Source of the DNA: Burkholderia lata
GTDB lineage: Bacteria > Pseudomonadota > Gammaproteobacteria > Burkholderiales > Burkholderiaceae
Length of the DNA: 64,000 nucleotides
Assembly: GCF_902499335.1 (NCBI RefSeq)
Contig: NZ_CABVQK010000001.1
Coordinates: 620,001-684,000, forward strand
Direction of reading: 5' to 3'
Part shown: positions 46,319 to 55,014 of the stretch, one piece after another
Layout: each line of letters begins with the position of its first letter
Position numbering within the stretch: the stretch's first letter is position 1
The notes under the pieces: generated by a model
What the model was told of the DNA's origin: nothing
Seen by the model: only the letters and a program-made list of their open reading frames with translations
Database searches by the model: none
Program-made: the position numbers and the translations under genes

Positions 46319-47128
46319 TCAGCCGAGCACGTGCATCCCCGCGTCGATGTAGTGAACGCCGCCGGTCATCGCGCGTGCGGCATCGCTGGCGAGAAAGGTG
46401 CACAGCGCACCGACGTCGTCGATATCGAGCGGCCGGCGCAAGGGCGCACGCCGTGCGGTGTCGTCGAGCAGGTGATCGAAGTTCGGCAGCCCGGAGGCCG
46501 CTCGCGTGGGCAATGCGCCGGGCGAAACCGCGTTCACGCGAATGCCGGCCGGCCCTAGTTCGACGGCCAGGTAGCGAACGGAAGCCTCCAGCGCGGCCTT
46601 GACCGGCCCCATCACGCCGTACTCCGCGATGACCTGGTCGGCACCGATGTAGGTCATCGCCATCAGGCTGCCGCCGGACGTCATCAACGGTTCGGCAAGT
46701 TTTGCCATCCTGATGAACGAGTGGCACGAGGTATCCATCGCGAGGGCGAACCCTTCCGGCGAACTGTCGACGACCCGCCCGTGCAGGTCGGCCCTGGGGG
46801 CATAGGCAACGGCGTGCAGCAGGAAATCGAGGCCGCCCCACTTCTCGGCAATCGTGTCGAACAGCTCGCGCATCTGGTCGGTCCGGCTCACGTCGACGGG
46901 CATCGCGATCGCCGGCTTCAACTGTTCCAGCAGCGGCTCGACGTACGGCAACGCGCGGTCGGATTGCCAGGTCACGGCCAGCTCGGCACCTGCCGCGTGA
47001 AAGGCGCGCGCACATCCCCAGGCGATGCTCTGCTCGTTCGCCAATCCGACGACGACTCCCCTTCGACCTTCAAGCGGCCACATGCCATTGCAAGGCAAGC
47101 CTGACTCGCGCACGTCGTTGTTCGTCAT
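46319..47128 (-). CDS. fabI: Enoyl-[acyl-carrier-protein] reductase FabI
   Basis: 269 residues, SDR-type enoyl reductase. RRGVVVGLANEQSIAWGCAR is the FabI nucleotide-binding start, and the catalytic stretch TYIGADQVIAEYGVMGPVKA keeps both tyrosines and the lysine of the Y-x6-K motif. It reduces enoyl-ACP with NADH in fatty-acid synthesis. It is an additional, cluster-bound paralogue rather than the main fabI (inference from context). First gene of the operon: an FNR box lies 120 bp upstream. Start at 47128; an internal MWPLEGRRG at 47083 is possible. Confidence 0.93.
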   Translation of the reverse strand: MTNNDVRESGLPCNGMWPLEGRRGVVVGLANEQSIAWGCARAFHAAGAELAVTWQSDRALPYVEPLLEQLKPAIAMPVDVSRTDQMRELFDTIAEKWGGLDFLLHAVAYAPRADLHGRVVDSSPEGFALAMDTSCHSFIRMAKLAEPLMTSGGSLMAMTYIGADQVIAEYGVMGPVKAALEASVRYLAVELGPAGIRVNAVSPGALPTRAASGLPNFDHLLDDTARRAPLRRPLDIDDVGALCTFLASDAARAMTGGVHYIDAGMHVLG

Positions 47129-47248
47129 CGCGAAACCTCGGGTCGTATTTTTTCACCGGGCGAAACTGTGAAAGGGCCGATTGGCCTTTCTGCCGCGAAT
47201 CATTGTATTGAGGGTTTCAAACCATCAGACCATTCATGCGATATATTT

Positions 47249-47262
47249 TTGATTTTTATCAA
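47249..47262. promoter_or_regulatory. FNR/ANR box upstream of fabI-DUF3141-pta-ackA
   Basis: TTGAT-TTTT-ATCAA, a perfect match to the FNR/ANR consensus TTGAT-N4-ATCAA, 120 bp upstream of the fabI ATG in an AT-rich stretch. It implies activation at low oxygen. Confidence 0.85.
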
Positions 47263-47470
47263 AATCGCTTTTGAATCAGATAATTACGATGGAATGTTTC
47301 GATCGGGAGGAGTGGATTTCATCGATATGTCATTCAATCGTGTGCGGAAGTGGCATGCTGCTTCCGCCATAAAACGGTCACTTTGATGGACGACACCAGC
47401 AACAGGCAACGAAGCCGCGGTGAATTCACGAGGCTGAACGCGGGGAAATGAATTCATCAGCGGCTGCCGC

Positions 47471-47600
47471 CGCGCGACGGTCTCCGGCGTTTCCTGCCGG
47501 CGGTCGATGAGGCCCGGCAGCACCGCGTTCGTCCGGATGTTCCCGGCCGCATGGTGCTCCGGGCAAGTGCACGTCCGCGCGCCCGGCACCACGCATCACG
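47471..47600 (-). pseudogene. Remnant A of a short-chain dehydrogenase gene
   Basis: The minus-strand translation contains GNIRTNAVLPGLIDRRQETP, matching ENIRMNAVLPGFIDSWPETP of the intact SDR at 59575-60279. Only about 40 codons are left, without Rossmann or catalytic parts. The same 130 bp recur at 57902-58031 in the same orientation with 19 mismatches and no gaps by my count. It marks the left edge of the catabolic module. Confidence 0.8.
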
Positions 47601-47623
47601 TCGGCAGCGACGAGCGCCGCGGC

Positions 47624-47965
47624 TCAATCGCCCTGCTTCAGGACCACGTCGGTAACGGGTTCAAAGTAACAGGCATAGCGCACGTCGGCCAACGTATCGC
47701 TGATCGGCATCTCGTGCGTGTTGTACCGCGCCTGAATACCGTCCGTGACGACTTGCGGTTCGGCGGCATCGCACTGATAAAGCGCCATGTATTGCCACGG
47801 TTGCACACCCGATCCCCGTTGTTGCTCCGTGCGCCTGAAGCGTTGAGCGCTCACAACCCCGGGTACGCGCAATACGTCAGGCACATGCTGCTCCGAGTAC
47901 CAGCGATTGAATGCATCCTCGTTCCCGGGAGTCGGGTTGGTCAGTACGAGATACGTGAATTTCAT
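47624..47965 (-). CDS. EthD/dimeric alpha-beta-barrel-like protein
   Basis: 113 residues. MKFTYLVLTNPTPGNEDAFN then RWYSEQHVPDVLRVPGVVSA is the pattern of small dimeric alpha/beta-barrel proteins (EthD and relatives), many of which are accessory enzymes in degradation pathways. AAGGAGA precedes the ATG at 47965. It follows the MmgE/PrpD gene by 42 bp and is probably in its operon. Function unknown. Confidence 0.75.
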   Translation of the reverse strand: MKFTYLVLTNPTPGNEDAFNRWYSEQHVPDVLRVPGVVSAQRFRRTEQQRGSGVQPWQYMALYQCDAAEPQVVTDGIQARYNTHEMPISDTLADVRYACYFEPVTDVVLKQGD

Positions 47966-48007
47966 GCCGAGTCTCCTTGTCAATATGTTGGACCGTGCAC
48001 GGACGGT

Positions 48008-49444
48008 CTACGCAGCGGCTGGAACAACCAACGCCATCAACCCGCGCACGTTGCAGTCGCGATCCAGCGCCATCACCGCGTTGACGACGGCATCGGCGCG
48101 GTCGCGCGGCATCACGCCGTCGGCGTTCCGATGAAACTTCGCGATCAGCTCGTCGGTAGAAAGCAGATTCGACGGGTCGGGTGACGGGCTTCCTTTGGGA
48201 TAGAGACGCTCGGCCACGAACGTCTGGCCGCGCGCCGTCACCTCTACGCGTGACGGACGCGCCGACGCATGCGACGACAATTCCTTGAGGTAATCCGGAT
48301 GCACCCGGTGTCGGACCTTCTTCATCAGGCTCAGCACGGACGGGCTGAACACATGTGCGGGATCCTGCCAGTCCCGTCCCGGCACCAGGCGATGTGCGCC
48401 GATGGCCATGCCGTGGGCAATGCTGAACTGGCCGTCATGTACGTGCCGGATATCCTGCGTCAGCCAGGTCGGCTTCTCGACGAATCCTTCCACGAGCAGG
48501 TCGATGTGTTCGATTTCGTCAGGCTGAATGTCGTTGCGCTCGACGATATCGATCAGGCAGTCGAGGGGACCGTGCAGGACGCGACAGTGCGGATAGAGCT
48601 TGTACAGTTGCTCGGATATGAAGTCCCATTTCTCGCCCAGGCCCGACGTGATCCGCTCCGGCACCCAGCGCCGGGTGCCGATGAACCGGGCGTAGCCATG
48701 TTCCGCGTCGTCCAGCAGCTGAAAATCGCCCCGGTGGCCCAGCAACCCCATGTTCGCCGCCAGCATCGCCGACTGCACCAGCGCCGCCGCCATCGTGTAC
48801 TTGATCGTCGTGCTCGGCGCGTGGTGAAAGAAGGCCATCATCGACTGCACCGGCGAGACGTAACCGGCAATACTCAACGAATGCGCCAGCACGTCGGCCG
48901 GCTGCCGCTGCAGCATGCCGATGGCCGCCGTTGCACCGAAGACCGTACTCGCGAAGCCGAACACTTTCGGGGTGTCGAGCCGGCCGTCTTTCACGTCGCG
49001 CAAATAGTCCATCGCCTTGCCGATGCGCCAGGACATTTCATGCGACACGGCGATTGCGCGGATCAGGTCACGCCCCGAGGCCCCGGTCGTTTCGCCGATC
49101 GCCAGCGCACCGGGCAGCACATACGGCGTCACGTGGCCGGGCGGCACAACGGCGTCCATGTCCAGTGCGTTGATCAGTTCTCCATTGGCGACAGCGGCAC
49201 CCAGTGCCGCGACCCGATGCGGGGTGCCGATGATCGTGGCTTGCCCCTGGCCTGCCATCGATCTGCCATATTCGATGCCGATGTGCCCCTTGGGATGGCC
49301 GACGGCGGCAAGGGCGCATCCGATGGAGTCGAGCACCAGTCGCTTGGCTTCGTCCACGACCGGAGCCGGAATGTCGTCAAATGACGTGTTGGTGCTAAAG
49401 TTCGCCAATTGCTCGACGATCGTAGTCATGGGTGTCTCCGTCAT
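48008..49444 (-). CDS. MmgE/PrpD-family dehydratase/isomerase
   Basis: 478 residues of the MmgE/PrpD family (2-methylcitrate dehydratase, cis-aconitate decarboxylase, iminodisuccinate epimerase). Features: LVLDSIGCALAAVGHPKGHI, NGELINALDMDAVVPPGHVT, SHEMSWRIG and the long C-terminal domain. Family members act on small tricarboxylic or dicarboxylic acids. In Pseudomonas itaconate clusters a PrpD-like gene accompanies Ich, Ict and Ccl, so an isomerase or dehydratase step feeding or using a C5/C6 dicarboxylate is plausible. Divergent from the LysR gene at 49555 with an operator-like palindrome between. Confidence 0.88.
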   Translation of the reverse strand: MTETPMTTIVEQLANFSTNTSFDDIPAPVVDEAKRLVLDSIGCALAAVGHPKGHIGIEYGRSMAGQGQATIIGTPHRVAALGAAVANGELINALDMDAVVPPGHVTPYVLPGALAIGETTGASGRDLIRAIAVSHEMSWRIGKAMDYLRDVKDGRLDTPKVFGFASTVFGATAAIGMLQRQPADVLAHSLSIAGYVSPVQSMMAFFHHAPSTTIKYTMAAALVQSAMLAANMGLLGHRGDFQLLDDAEHGYARFIGTRRWVPERITSGLGEKWDFISEQLYKLYPHCRVLHGPLDCLIDIVERNDIQPDEIEHIDLLVEGFVEKPTWLTQDIRHVHDGQFSIAHGMAIGAHRLVPGRDWQDPAHVFSPSVLSLMKKVRHRVHPDYLKELSSHASARPSRVEVTARGQTFVAERLYPKGSPSPDPSNLLSTDELIAKFHRNADGVMPRDRADAVVNAVMALDRDCNVRGLMALVVPAAA

Positions 49445-49530
49445 GGATGGCTACTGCCGTGCGCAACCATCGCCCTGGTCATTGGCTGCCATTACATGCG
49501 CAAGCCCGCTGACAAGAAAGGCACCCATGC

Positions 49531-49545
49531 TTATGAAACACATAA
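49531..49545. promoter_or_regulatory. LysR operator candidate 1
   Basis: TTATGAAACACATAA (TTAT-N7-ATAA, containing the LysR T-N11-A motif) lies between the divergent MmgE/PrpD and LysR genes. The same arms recur at 50863-50877. Confidence 0.6.
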
Positions 49546-49554
49546 TCGGCACTT

Positions 49555-50502
49555 ATGTCTTTGTATAGGTCGAGGCAATCCGGGCGTTCAGGCCGTATCG
49601 ACCTGAACCTCGTGGCGACGCTGCAGGCGATCCTGGATACCGGCAATGCATCGAAGGCCGCGGTCGCGCTCGGCGTGACGCAACCCGCCATCAGCCAGAA
49701 TCTCCGCAGGCTGCGCGAGCACTTCGGTGACGAGTTGTTCGTGCGTAGCGGAAACATGCTGAAGCCGACGCCGCGCATGCTCGCACTGCAACCCATCATT
49801 GCGCGCCTGCTTCGCGACATGGACATGCTCTCGCGCCCGCCGGACGGCTTCGATCCCGCGACGGCCGAACAGGAATTCATCGTCAGCCTGTCCGAGGTTG
49901 CGGAGTTTGCCGTCCTGCCAAGCGTCGCGGCCGAATTTGCGCTGCATGCTCCGCGATGCCGGATACGAGGGATCCGGGTGCACCACTCCCAGTTGCTGTC
50001 CATGCTCGAGCAAGGCGAAGTCGACCTTGCGGCCGGCAGCCTCGCAGGCGCCGCGCCGTCGCTGCGCCAGCAACGGCTCGCCGAGCATCGCATGGTGTGC
50101 ATGGTGTCAGCCCAGGGAAAATGGGCCGCGGCGCCGCTCACCCTTCAGGACTACATCGACGGGCGGCATGTCAGCGTACGCCGGATCGCCGACACCACCG
50201 ACCCGATCTCGGAGCGTTTGCAGGCCACCGGGATTCACCGGAATGCAGTGGCCAGCGTGTCCAGCGATTTCGTCGCGGCCCAGACCGTGGTGAAGACGGA
50301 TGCGATCTGCACCGTCGGAGAACCTGCCGGCCGGCAGTTGACGGCCCTGTTTCCGGTCCGGTTGCACCCCGTGCCGTTCGAGGTCGGAACGCTCACGTCC
50401 CGCATGATCTGGCACGAGCGATTTCAACGCGACGCCAGTCACATCTGGCTGCGCAAGCTGGTAGAGACCGCCTATCGCAACTGGGTGTCAGAACAGGTCT
50501 GA
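49555..50502 (+). CDS. LysR-family regulator of the C5-dicarboxylate module
   Basis: 315 residues. Helix-turn-helix LVATLQAILDTGNASKAAVA then LGVTQPAISQNLRRLREHFG (about residues 19-58); the effector domain ends ETAYRNWVSEQV. It belongs to the NodD/LeuO-like branch with an RIDLNL start. Position between MmgE/PrpD (divergent) and the lyase operon (same strand), each preceded by a TTAT-N7-ATAA palindrome, points to control of both. By gene order it parallels the LysR regulators of itaconate clusters. Confidence 0.9.
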   Translation: MSLYRSRQSGRSGRIDLNLVATLQAILDTGNASKAAVALGVTQPAISQNLRRLREHFGDELFVRSGNMLKPTPRMLALQPIIARLLRDMDMLSRPPDGFDPATAEQEFIVSLSEVAEFAVLPSVAAEFALHAPRCRIRGIRVHHSQLLSMLEQGEVDLAAGSLAGAAPSLRQQRLAEHRMVCMVSAQGKWAAAPLTLQDYIDGRHVSVRRIADTTDPISERLQATGIHRNAVASVSSDFVAAQTVVKTDAICTVGEPAGRQLTALFPVRLHPVPFEVGTLTSRMIWHERFQRDASHIWLRKLVETAYRNWVSEQV

Positions 50503-51071
50503 CTCGCCGGCAGCATGTGAAAAAATTCGGACTCCCCAGCTGTAGTCCGATGACTCGCACGAAGACCGGATTCATGCGGTCGGACGCTCCATAAGGCGCT
50601 CATGGTGTCGTGGCCGACACGGCATGCCAACGCGCCGAATGCCATGAACGCTCATGTGTGCATCCACGAGATCTCGCGCCCTGTGTCGGGCCGCGACGGA
50701 ACATCGGTCGCACGGTTCCAGGCATCGTCGTCGAGATTCCCCCGAAATCCCCTCGGAAAAAGCACGCGGGACGGCTTGAAATCCTGAGCCCCTTTCCCGC
50801 CTGCGCCCCCTCCTTGTCTCCCGCTCAGCTACCGGGCAAGCGCCTCGCGCCATAACTGATGCTTATTTTTTTCATAAGCCTCAACGCCTTTCTTGCTGCC
50901 TGACTTGCGAATGTAATAGTCGCAACGACCGATGCGATGGCTGCGTACAAGGCCACCCACCCAGGAGACAGCCCATGAACGTTGCCATCTGCCGACGAGT
51001 TCCGACTTTTGAACAGACGTAATCGTCAGGCCATCACCTGATGACCGACGATCAATTGGGCTAATGCAACC
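50503..51071. other. 569-bp intergenic region upstream of lyase operon
   Basis: No convincing gene. A hairpin CGGACT/AGTCCG at 50529-50550 may end the LysR transcript. An operator-like palindrome lies at 50863-50877. Short ORFs here lack ribosome-binding sites and family features. Confidence 0.6.
50863..50877. promoter_or_regulatory. LysR operator candidate 2
   Basis: TTATTTTTTTCATAA within GCTTAT-N7-ATAAGC, the same TTAT-N7-ATAA layout as the site at 49531. It is 194 bp upstream of the lyase ATG. Confidence 0.6.
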
Positions 51072-51959
51072 ATGTTGACGCAAACGAAACTCATCCGCTC
51101 CTTCCTCTTCGTTCCCGGTAACAAGCCGACCTGGATCGAGAAGTCCGTCGAATCCGGGGCCGACGCGCTGATCCTCGATCTGGAGGACAGCGTGCCGCCC
51201 GCACAGAAAGTCGAGGCGCGTGAAATCGTCCGATCGAAGCTCGCGTGGCTCGCCGAGCAGAAGCAGCGTGTGTGGGTACGCATCAACCGCAGCGCGCACC
51301 TGTACGACTTCGACGACATCCTGGCAATCGTGAACCCGGCGCTCGAAGGCGTCGTGATTTCGAAGCCCTGCGGCCCGGAAGACATCCACACGGTGTCGTC
51401 GATGCTGGCCGAAGCCGAGTACCGCGCGGGCGTCCCGGTCGGCCATACCCGGGTGATTCCGCTGCTGGAAACCGCGCGCTCGTTGCAACTGGCGTACGAG
51501 ATCGCGCAGCACGAGCGCGTGCCGGCGATCGTCGGCGCCACTGCGAAGAACGCCGACGTGGCCCACGCACTGAAAACCGTGTGGTCCCTCGAAGGCCGCG
51601 AAACCCAGTACCTGAAATCGCGCGTCGTGATGGCCGCACGCGCAGCCGGCAAGCTGCCGATCGGCGGTGTGTGGCAGCAGGTGCGCGACCTCGACGGGCT
51701 CAGGGTCTCGTCCGCGAACGACCGCCAGCTCGGCATGAGCGGCGAACTCGTGCTGCATCCGTCGAACGTCGAGATCGTCAACCGCACCTACAGCCCGACC
51801 GAAGAGGAAGTGGCGTTCTACCAGGGCATGATCGACGCGCTGGACCACGCCCAGGCCGAAGGGCGCGCATCGTGCATCTACGACGGCGAGCACATCGACA
51901 TCGCCCACGCGAAGACGGCACGCGAAATCATCGCGCTCGCCGAGTCGTTCAATCGCTGA
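51072..51959 (+). CDS. CitE-like CoA-ester lyase (citramalyl/malyl-CoA type)
   Basis: 295 residues, HpcH/HpaI TIM barrel. LIRSFLFVPGNKPTWIEKSV opens it; ADALILDLEDSVPP holds the metal-binding acid region, RVWVRINR the CoA-contact arginine and RVIPLLETARSLQ the metal-binding glutamate. These enzymes cleave beta-hydroxyacyl-CoA such as (S)-citramalyl-CoA to pyruvate and acetyl-CoA. Next to a MaoC hydratase and CoA-transferase this fits the Ccl step of itaconate breakdown; beta-methylmalyl-CoA is an alternative. First gene of an operon. Confidence 0.88.
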   Translation: MLTQTKLIRSFLFVPGNKPTWIEKSVESGADALILDLEDSVPPAQKVEAREIVRSKLAWLAEQKQRVWVRINRSAHLYDFDDILAIVNPALEGVVISKPCGPEDIHTVSSMLAEAEYRAGVPVGHTRVIPLLETARSLQLAYEIAQHERVPAIVGATAKNADVAHALKTVWSLEGRETQYLKSRVVMAARAAGKLPIGGVWQQVRDLDGLRVSSANDRQLGMSGELVLHPSNVEIVNRTYSPTEEEVAFYQGMIDALDHAQAEGRASCIYDGEHIDIAHAKTAREIIALAESFNR

Positions 51960-51992
51960 TCGCTTACCCGAACATCCAAGGAGACAGAAAAA

Positions 51993-52454
51993 ATGGCAGG
52001 CCTTTACTTCGAAGAATTCAAGCCCGGCATGGTGATCGAGCATGCGATCCGCCGCACCGTGACCGAAACGGACAACGTGCTGTTCTCGGCGATGACCTAC
52101 AACTGCGCGCCGCTGCACATCGATGCCGAGTACAGCAAGCAATCCCTCTACGGCCAGCGCCTCGTGAACAGCATGTTCCTGCTCGCGCTGGTGGCCGGCA
52201 TCACCGTGTACGAAACCACGCTCGGCACGACGCTGGGCAATCTCGGCTTCGGCGAAATAGCGTTCCCCAAGCCCACTTTTCACGGCGACACGATTCGCGT
52301 CGAGACCGAGATCCTCGAAACGCGGCTGTCGAAGAGCCGCAACGACTCCGGCATCGTCAAGTTCAAGCATGTGGCGAAGAACCAGCGCGACGAGATCGTG
52401 TGCACCGCGTTGCGCACCGGCCTGATGCTGCTGCGCCCCGCCAACAACGCCTGA
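51993..52454 (+). CDS. MaoC-family acyl-CoA hydratase (itaconyl/mesaconyl-CoA type)
   Basis: 153 residues, one hot-dog fold. YNCAPLHIDAEYSKQSLYGQ corresponds to the hydratase-2 motif with Asp and His catalytic positions. It adds water to an enoyl-CoA, here probably itaconyl-CoA or mesaconyl-CoA to give citramalyl-CoA for the lyase. AAGGAGA lies upstream; 33 bp after the lyase. In the Pseudomonas itaconate cluster the same role is played by Ich. Exact substrate is inferred from context. Confidence 0.85.
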   Translation: MAGLYFEEFKPGMVIEHAIRRTVTETDNVLFSAMTYNCAPLHIDAEYSKQSLYGQRLVNSMFLLALVAGITVYETTLGTTLGNLGFGEIAFPKPTFHGDTIRVETEILETRLSKSRNDSGIVKFKHVAKNQRDEIVCTALRTGLMLLRPANNA

Positions 52455-52477
52455 ATTCGCCCCTACCGGAGAAGACC

Positions 52478-53644
52478 ATGAACTATCAACTCAGCGACGA
52501 CCAGCAGGCGATCGTCGACGCCGCGCAAAAGATCTGCGCGAAGTTTCCGCTCGAATACTGGCGCAACAAGGACAAGAACCACGAATTTCCGCATGAGTTC
52601 TTCGACGCGGTCGCGAGCGGCGGCTGGCTCGGCATCTGCATGCCGGAAGAGTTTGGCGGCGCCAACCTGGGCGTGACCGAAGCCGCCCTCTTTCTTCGCG
52701 CCGCAGCCGAATGCGGCGGCCAGGCGGCGGCGTCCACCATCCACATGAACATCTTCGGCCTGCAGCCGGTCGTGCACTTCGGCTCGGAAGCGCAGAAGAA
52801 AGCGTGGCTGCCGCCGTTCACCCGCGGCGAGCACAAGGCGTGTTTCGCGGTGACCGAACCGGACACCGGCCTCGACACCACGAAGCTGAAAGTCGTCGCG
52901 AAGAAGCAGCCCGACGGCAACTACCTGATCTCGGGCAAGAAGGTCTTCATCTCGACCGCGCAGGTGGCCGACCACATGCTGATCCTCGCGCGCACCACGC
53001 CACTTGATCAGGTCAAGAAGCACAGCGAAGGGCTGAGCCTGTTTTACACGAAGCTCGACCGCAGGTATGTCGACATCCGCGAGATCGACAAGCTCGGCCG
53101 CGCCGCAGTCGATACGAACGAACTCTTCATCGACGACCTGCCGGTATCGAAGGACGAACTGATCGGCGAGGAAGGCAAGGGCCTGAGCTACATCTTCCAC
53201 GGGATGAACGCCGAACGCGTCTTCGTTGCCGCCGAGCAAGTCGGCATGGGCCGCGCCGTACTCAAGATTGCGACCCAATACGCGAAGGATCGTGTCGTGT
53301 TCGGTCGTCAGATCGGCCAGAATCAGGGCGTCCAGCATCCGCTGGCCCGCAACTGGGCCGAGCTGGAAGCGGCCAACCACATGATGCTGGCCGCCGCCGA
53401 ACTCTACGACAAGGGGCTTTCCTGCGGCTCCGAGGCGAACGCCGCGAAGCTGCTGGCATCCGAGGCCTGCATGCAGGCATGCCAGACCGCGATCCTCACG
53501 CACGGCGGCTTCGGCTACGCAAAGGAGTATCACGTCGAGCGGTTCATGCGGGAGGCGTGGATCGGCTACATCGCGCCCGTCACCCCGCAACTCATCCTGT
53601 CGAACATCGCCGAGCGCAAGCTCGGGTTGCCCAAATCGTACTGA
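52478..53644 (+). CDS. Acyl-CoA dehydrogenase
   Basis: 388 residues, standard length. The start at 52478 (MNYQLSDDQQAIVDAAQKIC) has CGGAGAAG upstream. The FAD/substrate region CFAVTEPDTGLDTTKLKVVA, RQIGQNQGVQHPLARNWAEL and the catalytic-base region THGGFGYAKEYHVERFMREA are all present. It forms an alpha-beta double bond using an electron-transfer flavoprotein. In this pathway a methylsuccinyl-CoA to mesaconyl-CoA step is the natural possibility, which would widen the substrate range beyond itaconate. Confidence 0.92.
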   Translation: MNYQLSDDQQAIVDAAQKICAKFPLEYWRNKDKNHEFPHEFFDAVASGGWLGICMPEEFGGANLGVTEAALFLRAAAECGGQAAASTIHMNIFGLQPVVHFGSEAQKKAWLPPFTRGEHKACFAVTEPDTGLDTTKLKVVAKKQPDGNYLISGKKVFISTAQVADHMLILARTTPLDQVKKHSEGLSLFYTKLDRRYVDIREIDKLGRAAVDTNELFIDDLPVSKDELIGEEGKGLSYIFHGMNAERVFVAAEQVGMGRAVLKIATQYAKDRVVFGRQIGQNQGVQHPLARNWAELEAANHMMLAAAELYDKGLSCGSEANAAKLLASEACMQACQTAILTHGGFGYAKEYHVERFMREAWIGYIAPVTPQLILSNIAERKLGLPKSY

Positions 53645-53774
53645 CGAGCCGTGGCCAACCGTCGGTCCGACGATCGATGGTTGCCCGCATTCCAATAGAA
53701 AAACCGGTCGATGACGCGAGCCCGCCGAAGAAAGAGCGGGCATCGGTCGCACACAGGTTTTCCGGAGACAACGT

Positions 53775-55013
53775 ATGTCGGTTACCAAACCATTGGCAGG
53801 CGTCCGCGTCCTCGACCTGACCGTCGCGCTCGCGGGCCCCTATGGCTCCCTGTTGCTCGGTGGCCTGGGCGCCGAGGTCATTCGTGTCGAGTCACCCGGC
53901 GGCGGCGATATCGCACGCAACAATCCCCCGTACGTCGGCAAGGAAGGCATCCACTTCGGTGTGAAGGGCGACGACGAAGTGTCGTTGACTACCCTCAACC
54001 GCGCGCGCAACAAGAAGAGCATCACGCTCGACCTGAAATCCGAACAGGGCCGCGCGCTGTTCATGGAACTGGTCAAGGAATCCGACGTCGTCATCGAGAA
54101 CGCGAGCGAAGGCGTCACGGCGCGACTGGGCGTGGACTACGAGCGCGTTCGCAAGGTCAACCCGAAGATCGTCTATGCATCGGTCAAGGCGTTTGGCGAG
54201 CCAAGCCCATACCCGAAGCTCAAGGGGATGGACATCATCGTCCAGGCGCTGTCCGGCATCATGGACGTGACCGGGTTCGCCGACGGTCCGCCCACCCGCA
54301 TCGGGATACCGATGGCCGACATGATCGCGCCGTTGTTCGCGGTGAACGGCATCCTCGCCGCGCTGATTCATCGAGGCAGGACGGGCGAAGGGCAACAGGT
54401 GCAGGTGTCCATGCTCGATTGCCTCGCGTCGCTGGTGGCCGAGGAGCATTTCGACATCTTCCACGCGCATGGCTACCCCAAGCGTTCGGGCAACTTCCAG
54501 GACCGCCTGGTGCCGTTCGGCGTCTACCGCACGAAAGACGGTCACGTCGCACTCGTCGCGTTCCAGCCCGACTGGTTCCAGAGCCTGACGGAAGCGATGG
54601 GACAACCCGAGCTGCTGAACGACCCGCGCTATGCCACGCGCGGCCCGCGCATGACACACGCAGCCGGGCTGAACACGCTCATCGAAGCGTGGACGCAGCA
54701 GCTCACCAGCGCCGAAGTCATCCACGAGTTGCAAGAGAAGCGCGGCGTTCCCGCCGCGAAAGTGCGCTCGCCCCAGGAGGTGCTGCATGACCCGGCGCTG
54801 CGGGAGCGTGGTGCGGTGGTCAGGCTGGAGCACCCTGGCCTCGCCGATGTCGACGCGATGGGCATGGGGCTGCCAATCAAGCTTTCCGGGACGCCCGTGC
54901 AGTTCGACCAGCCCGCGCAGGCGCTCGGTGCCGCCAACGACGAAATCTACCGGGGGCTGCTCAAGCGCTCCGAAGCCGAGCTGTCGCAGTTGCGCAGGGA
55001 CGGAGTGATCTGA
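53775..55013 (+). CDS. Family III (CaiB/BaiF) CoA-transferase
   Basis: 412 residues. LAGVRVLDLTVALAGPYGSL is the family start and LKGMDIIVQALSGIMDVTG carries the catalytic aspartate that forms the anhydride intermediate. It moves CoA between carboxylates; in this cluster succinyl-CoA:itaconate (or mesaconate/citramalate) transfer is the likely activation step. 130 bp after the dehydrogenase and two bases before the racemase gene. The start at 53775 matches family openings. Confidence 0.9.
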   Translation: MSVTKPLAGVRVLDLTVALAGPYGSLLLGGLGAEVIRVESPGGGDIARNNPPYVGKEGIHFGVKGDDEVSLTTLNRARNKKSITLDLKSEQGRALFMELVKESDVVIENASEGVTARLGVDYERVRKVNPKIVYASVKAFGEPSPYPKLKGMDIIVQALSGIMDVTGFADGPPTRIGIPMADMIAPLFAVNGILAALIHRGRTGEGQQVQVSMLDCLASLVAEEHFDIFHAHGYPKRSGNFQDRLVPFGVYRTKDGHVALVAFQPDWFQSLTEAMGQPELLNDPRYATRGPRMTHAAGLNTLIEAWTQQLTSAEVIHELQEKRGVPAAKVRSPQEVLHDPALRERGAVVRLEHPGLADVDAMGMGLPIKLSGTPVQFDQPAQALGAANDEIYRGLLKRSEAELSQLRRDGVI

Positions 55014-55014
55014 G

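Noticed and set aside
47284..47592. 102-codon minus-strand ORF as a real gene
   Set aside because: Only its first part resembles coding sequence, and that is a fragment of an SDR gene; the rest is intergenic with no family match.
50572..50853. Short ORFs in the 569-bp gap before the lyase operon
   Set aside because: No ribosome-binding site, no recognisable fold, unusual composition.
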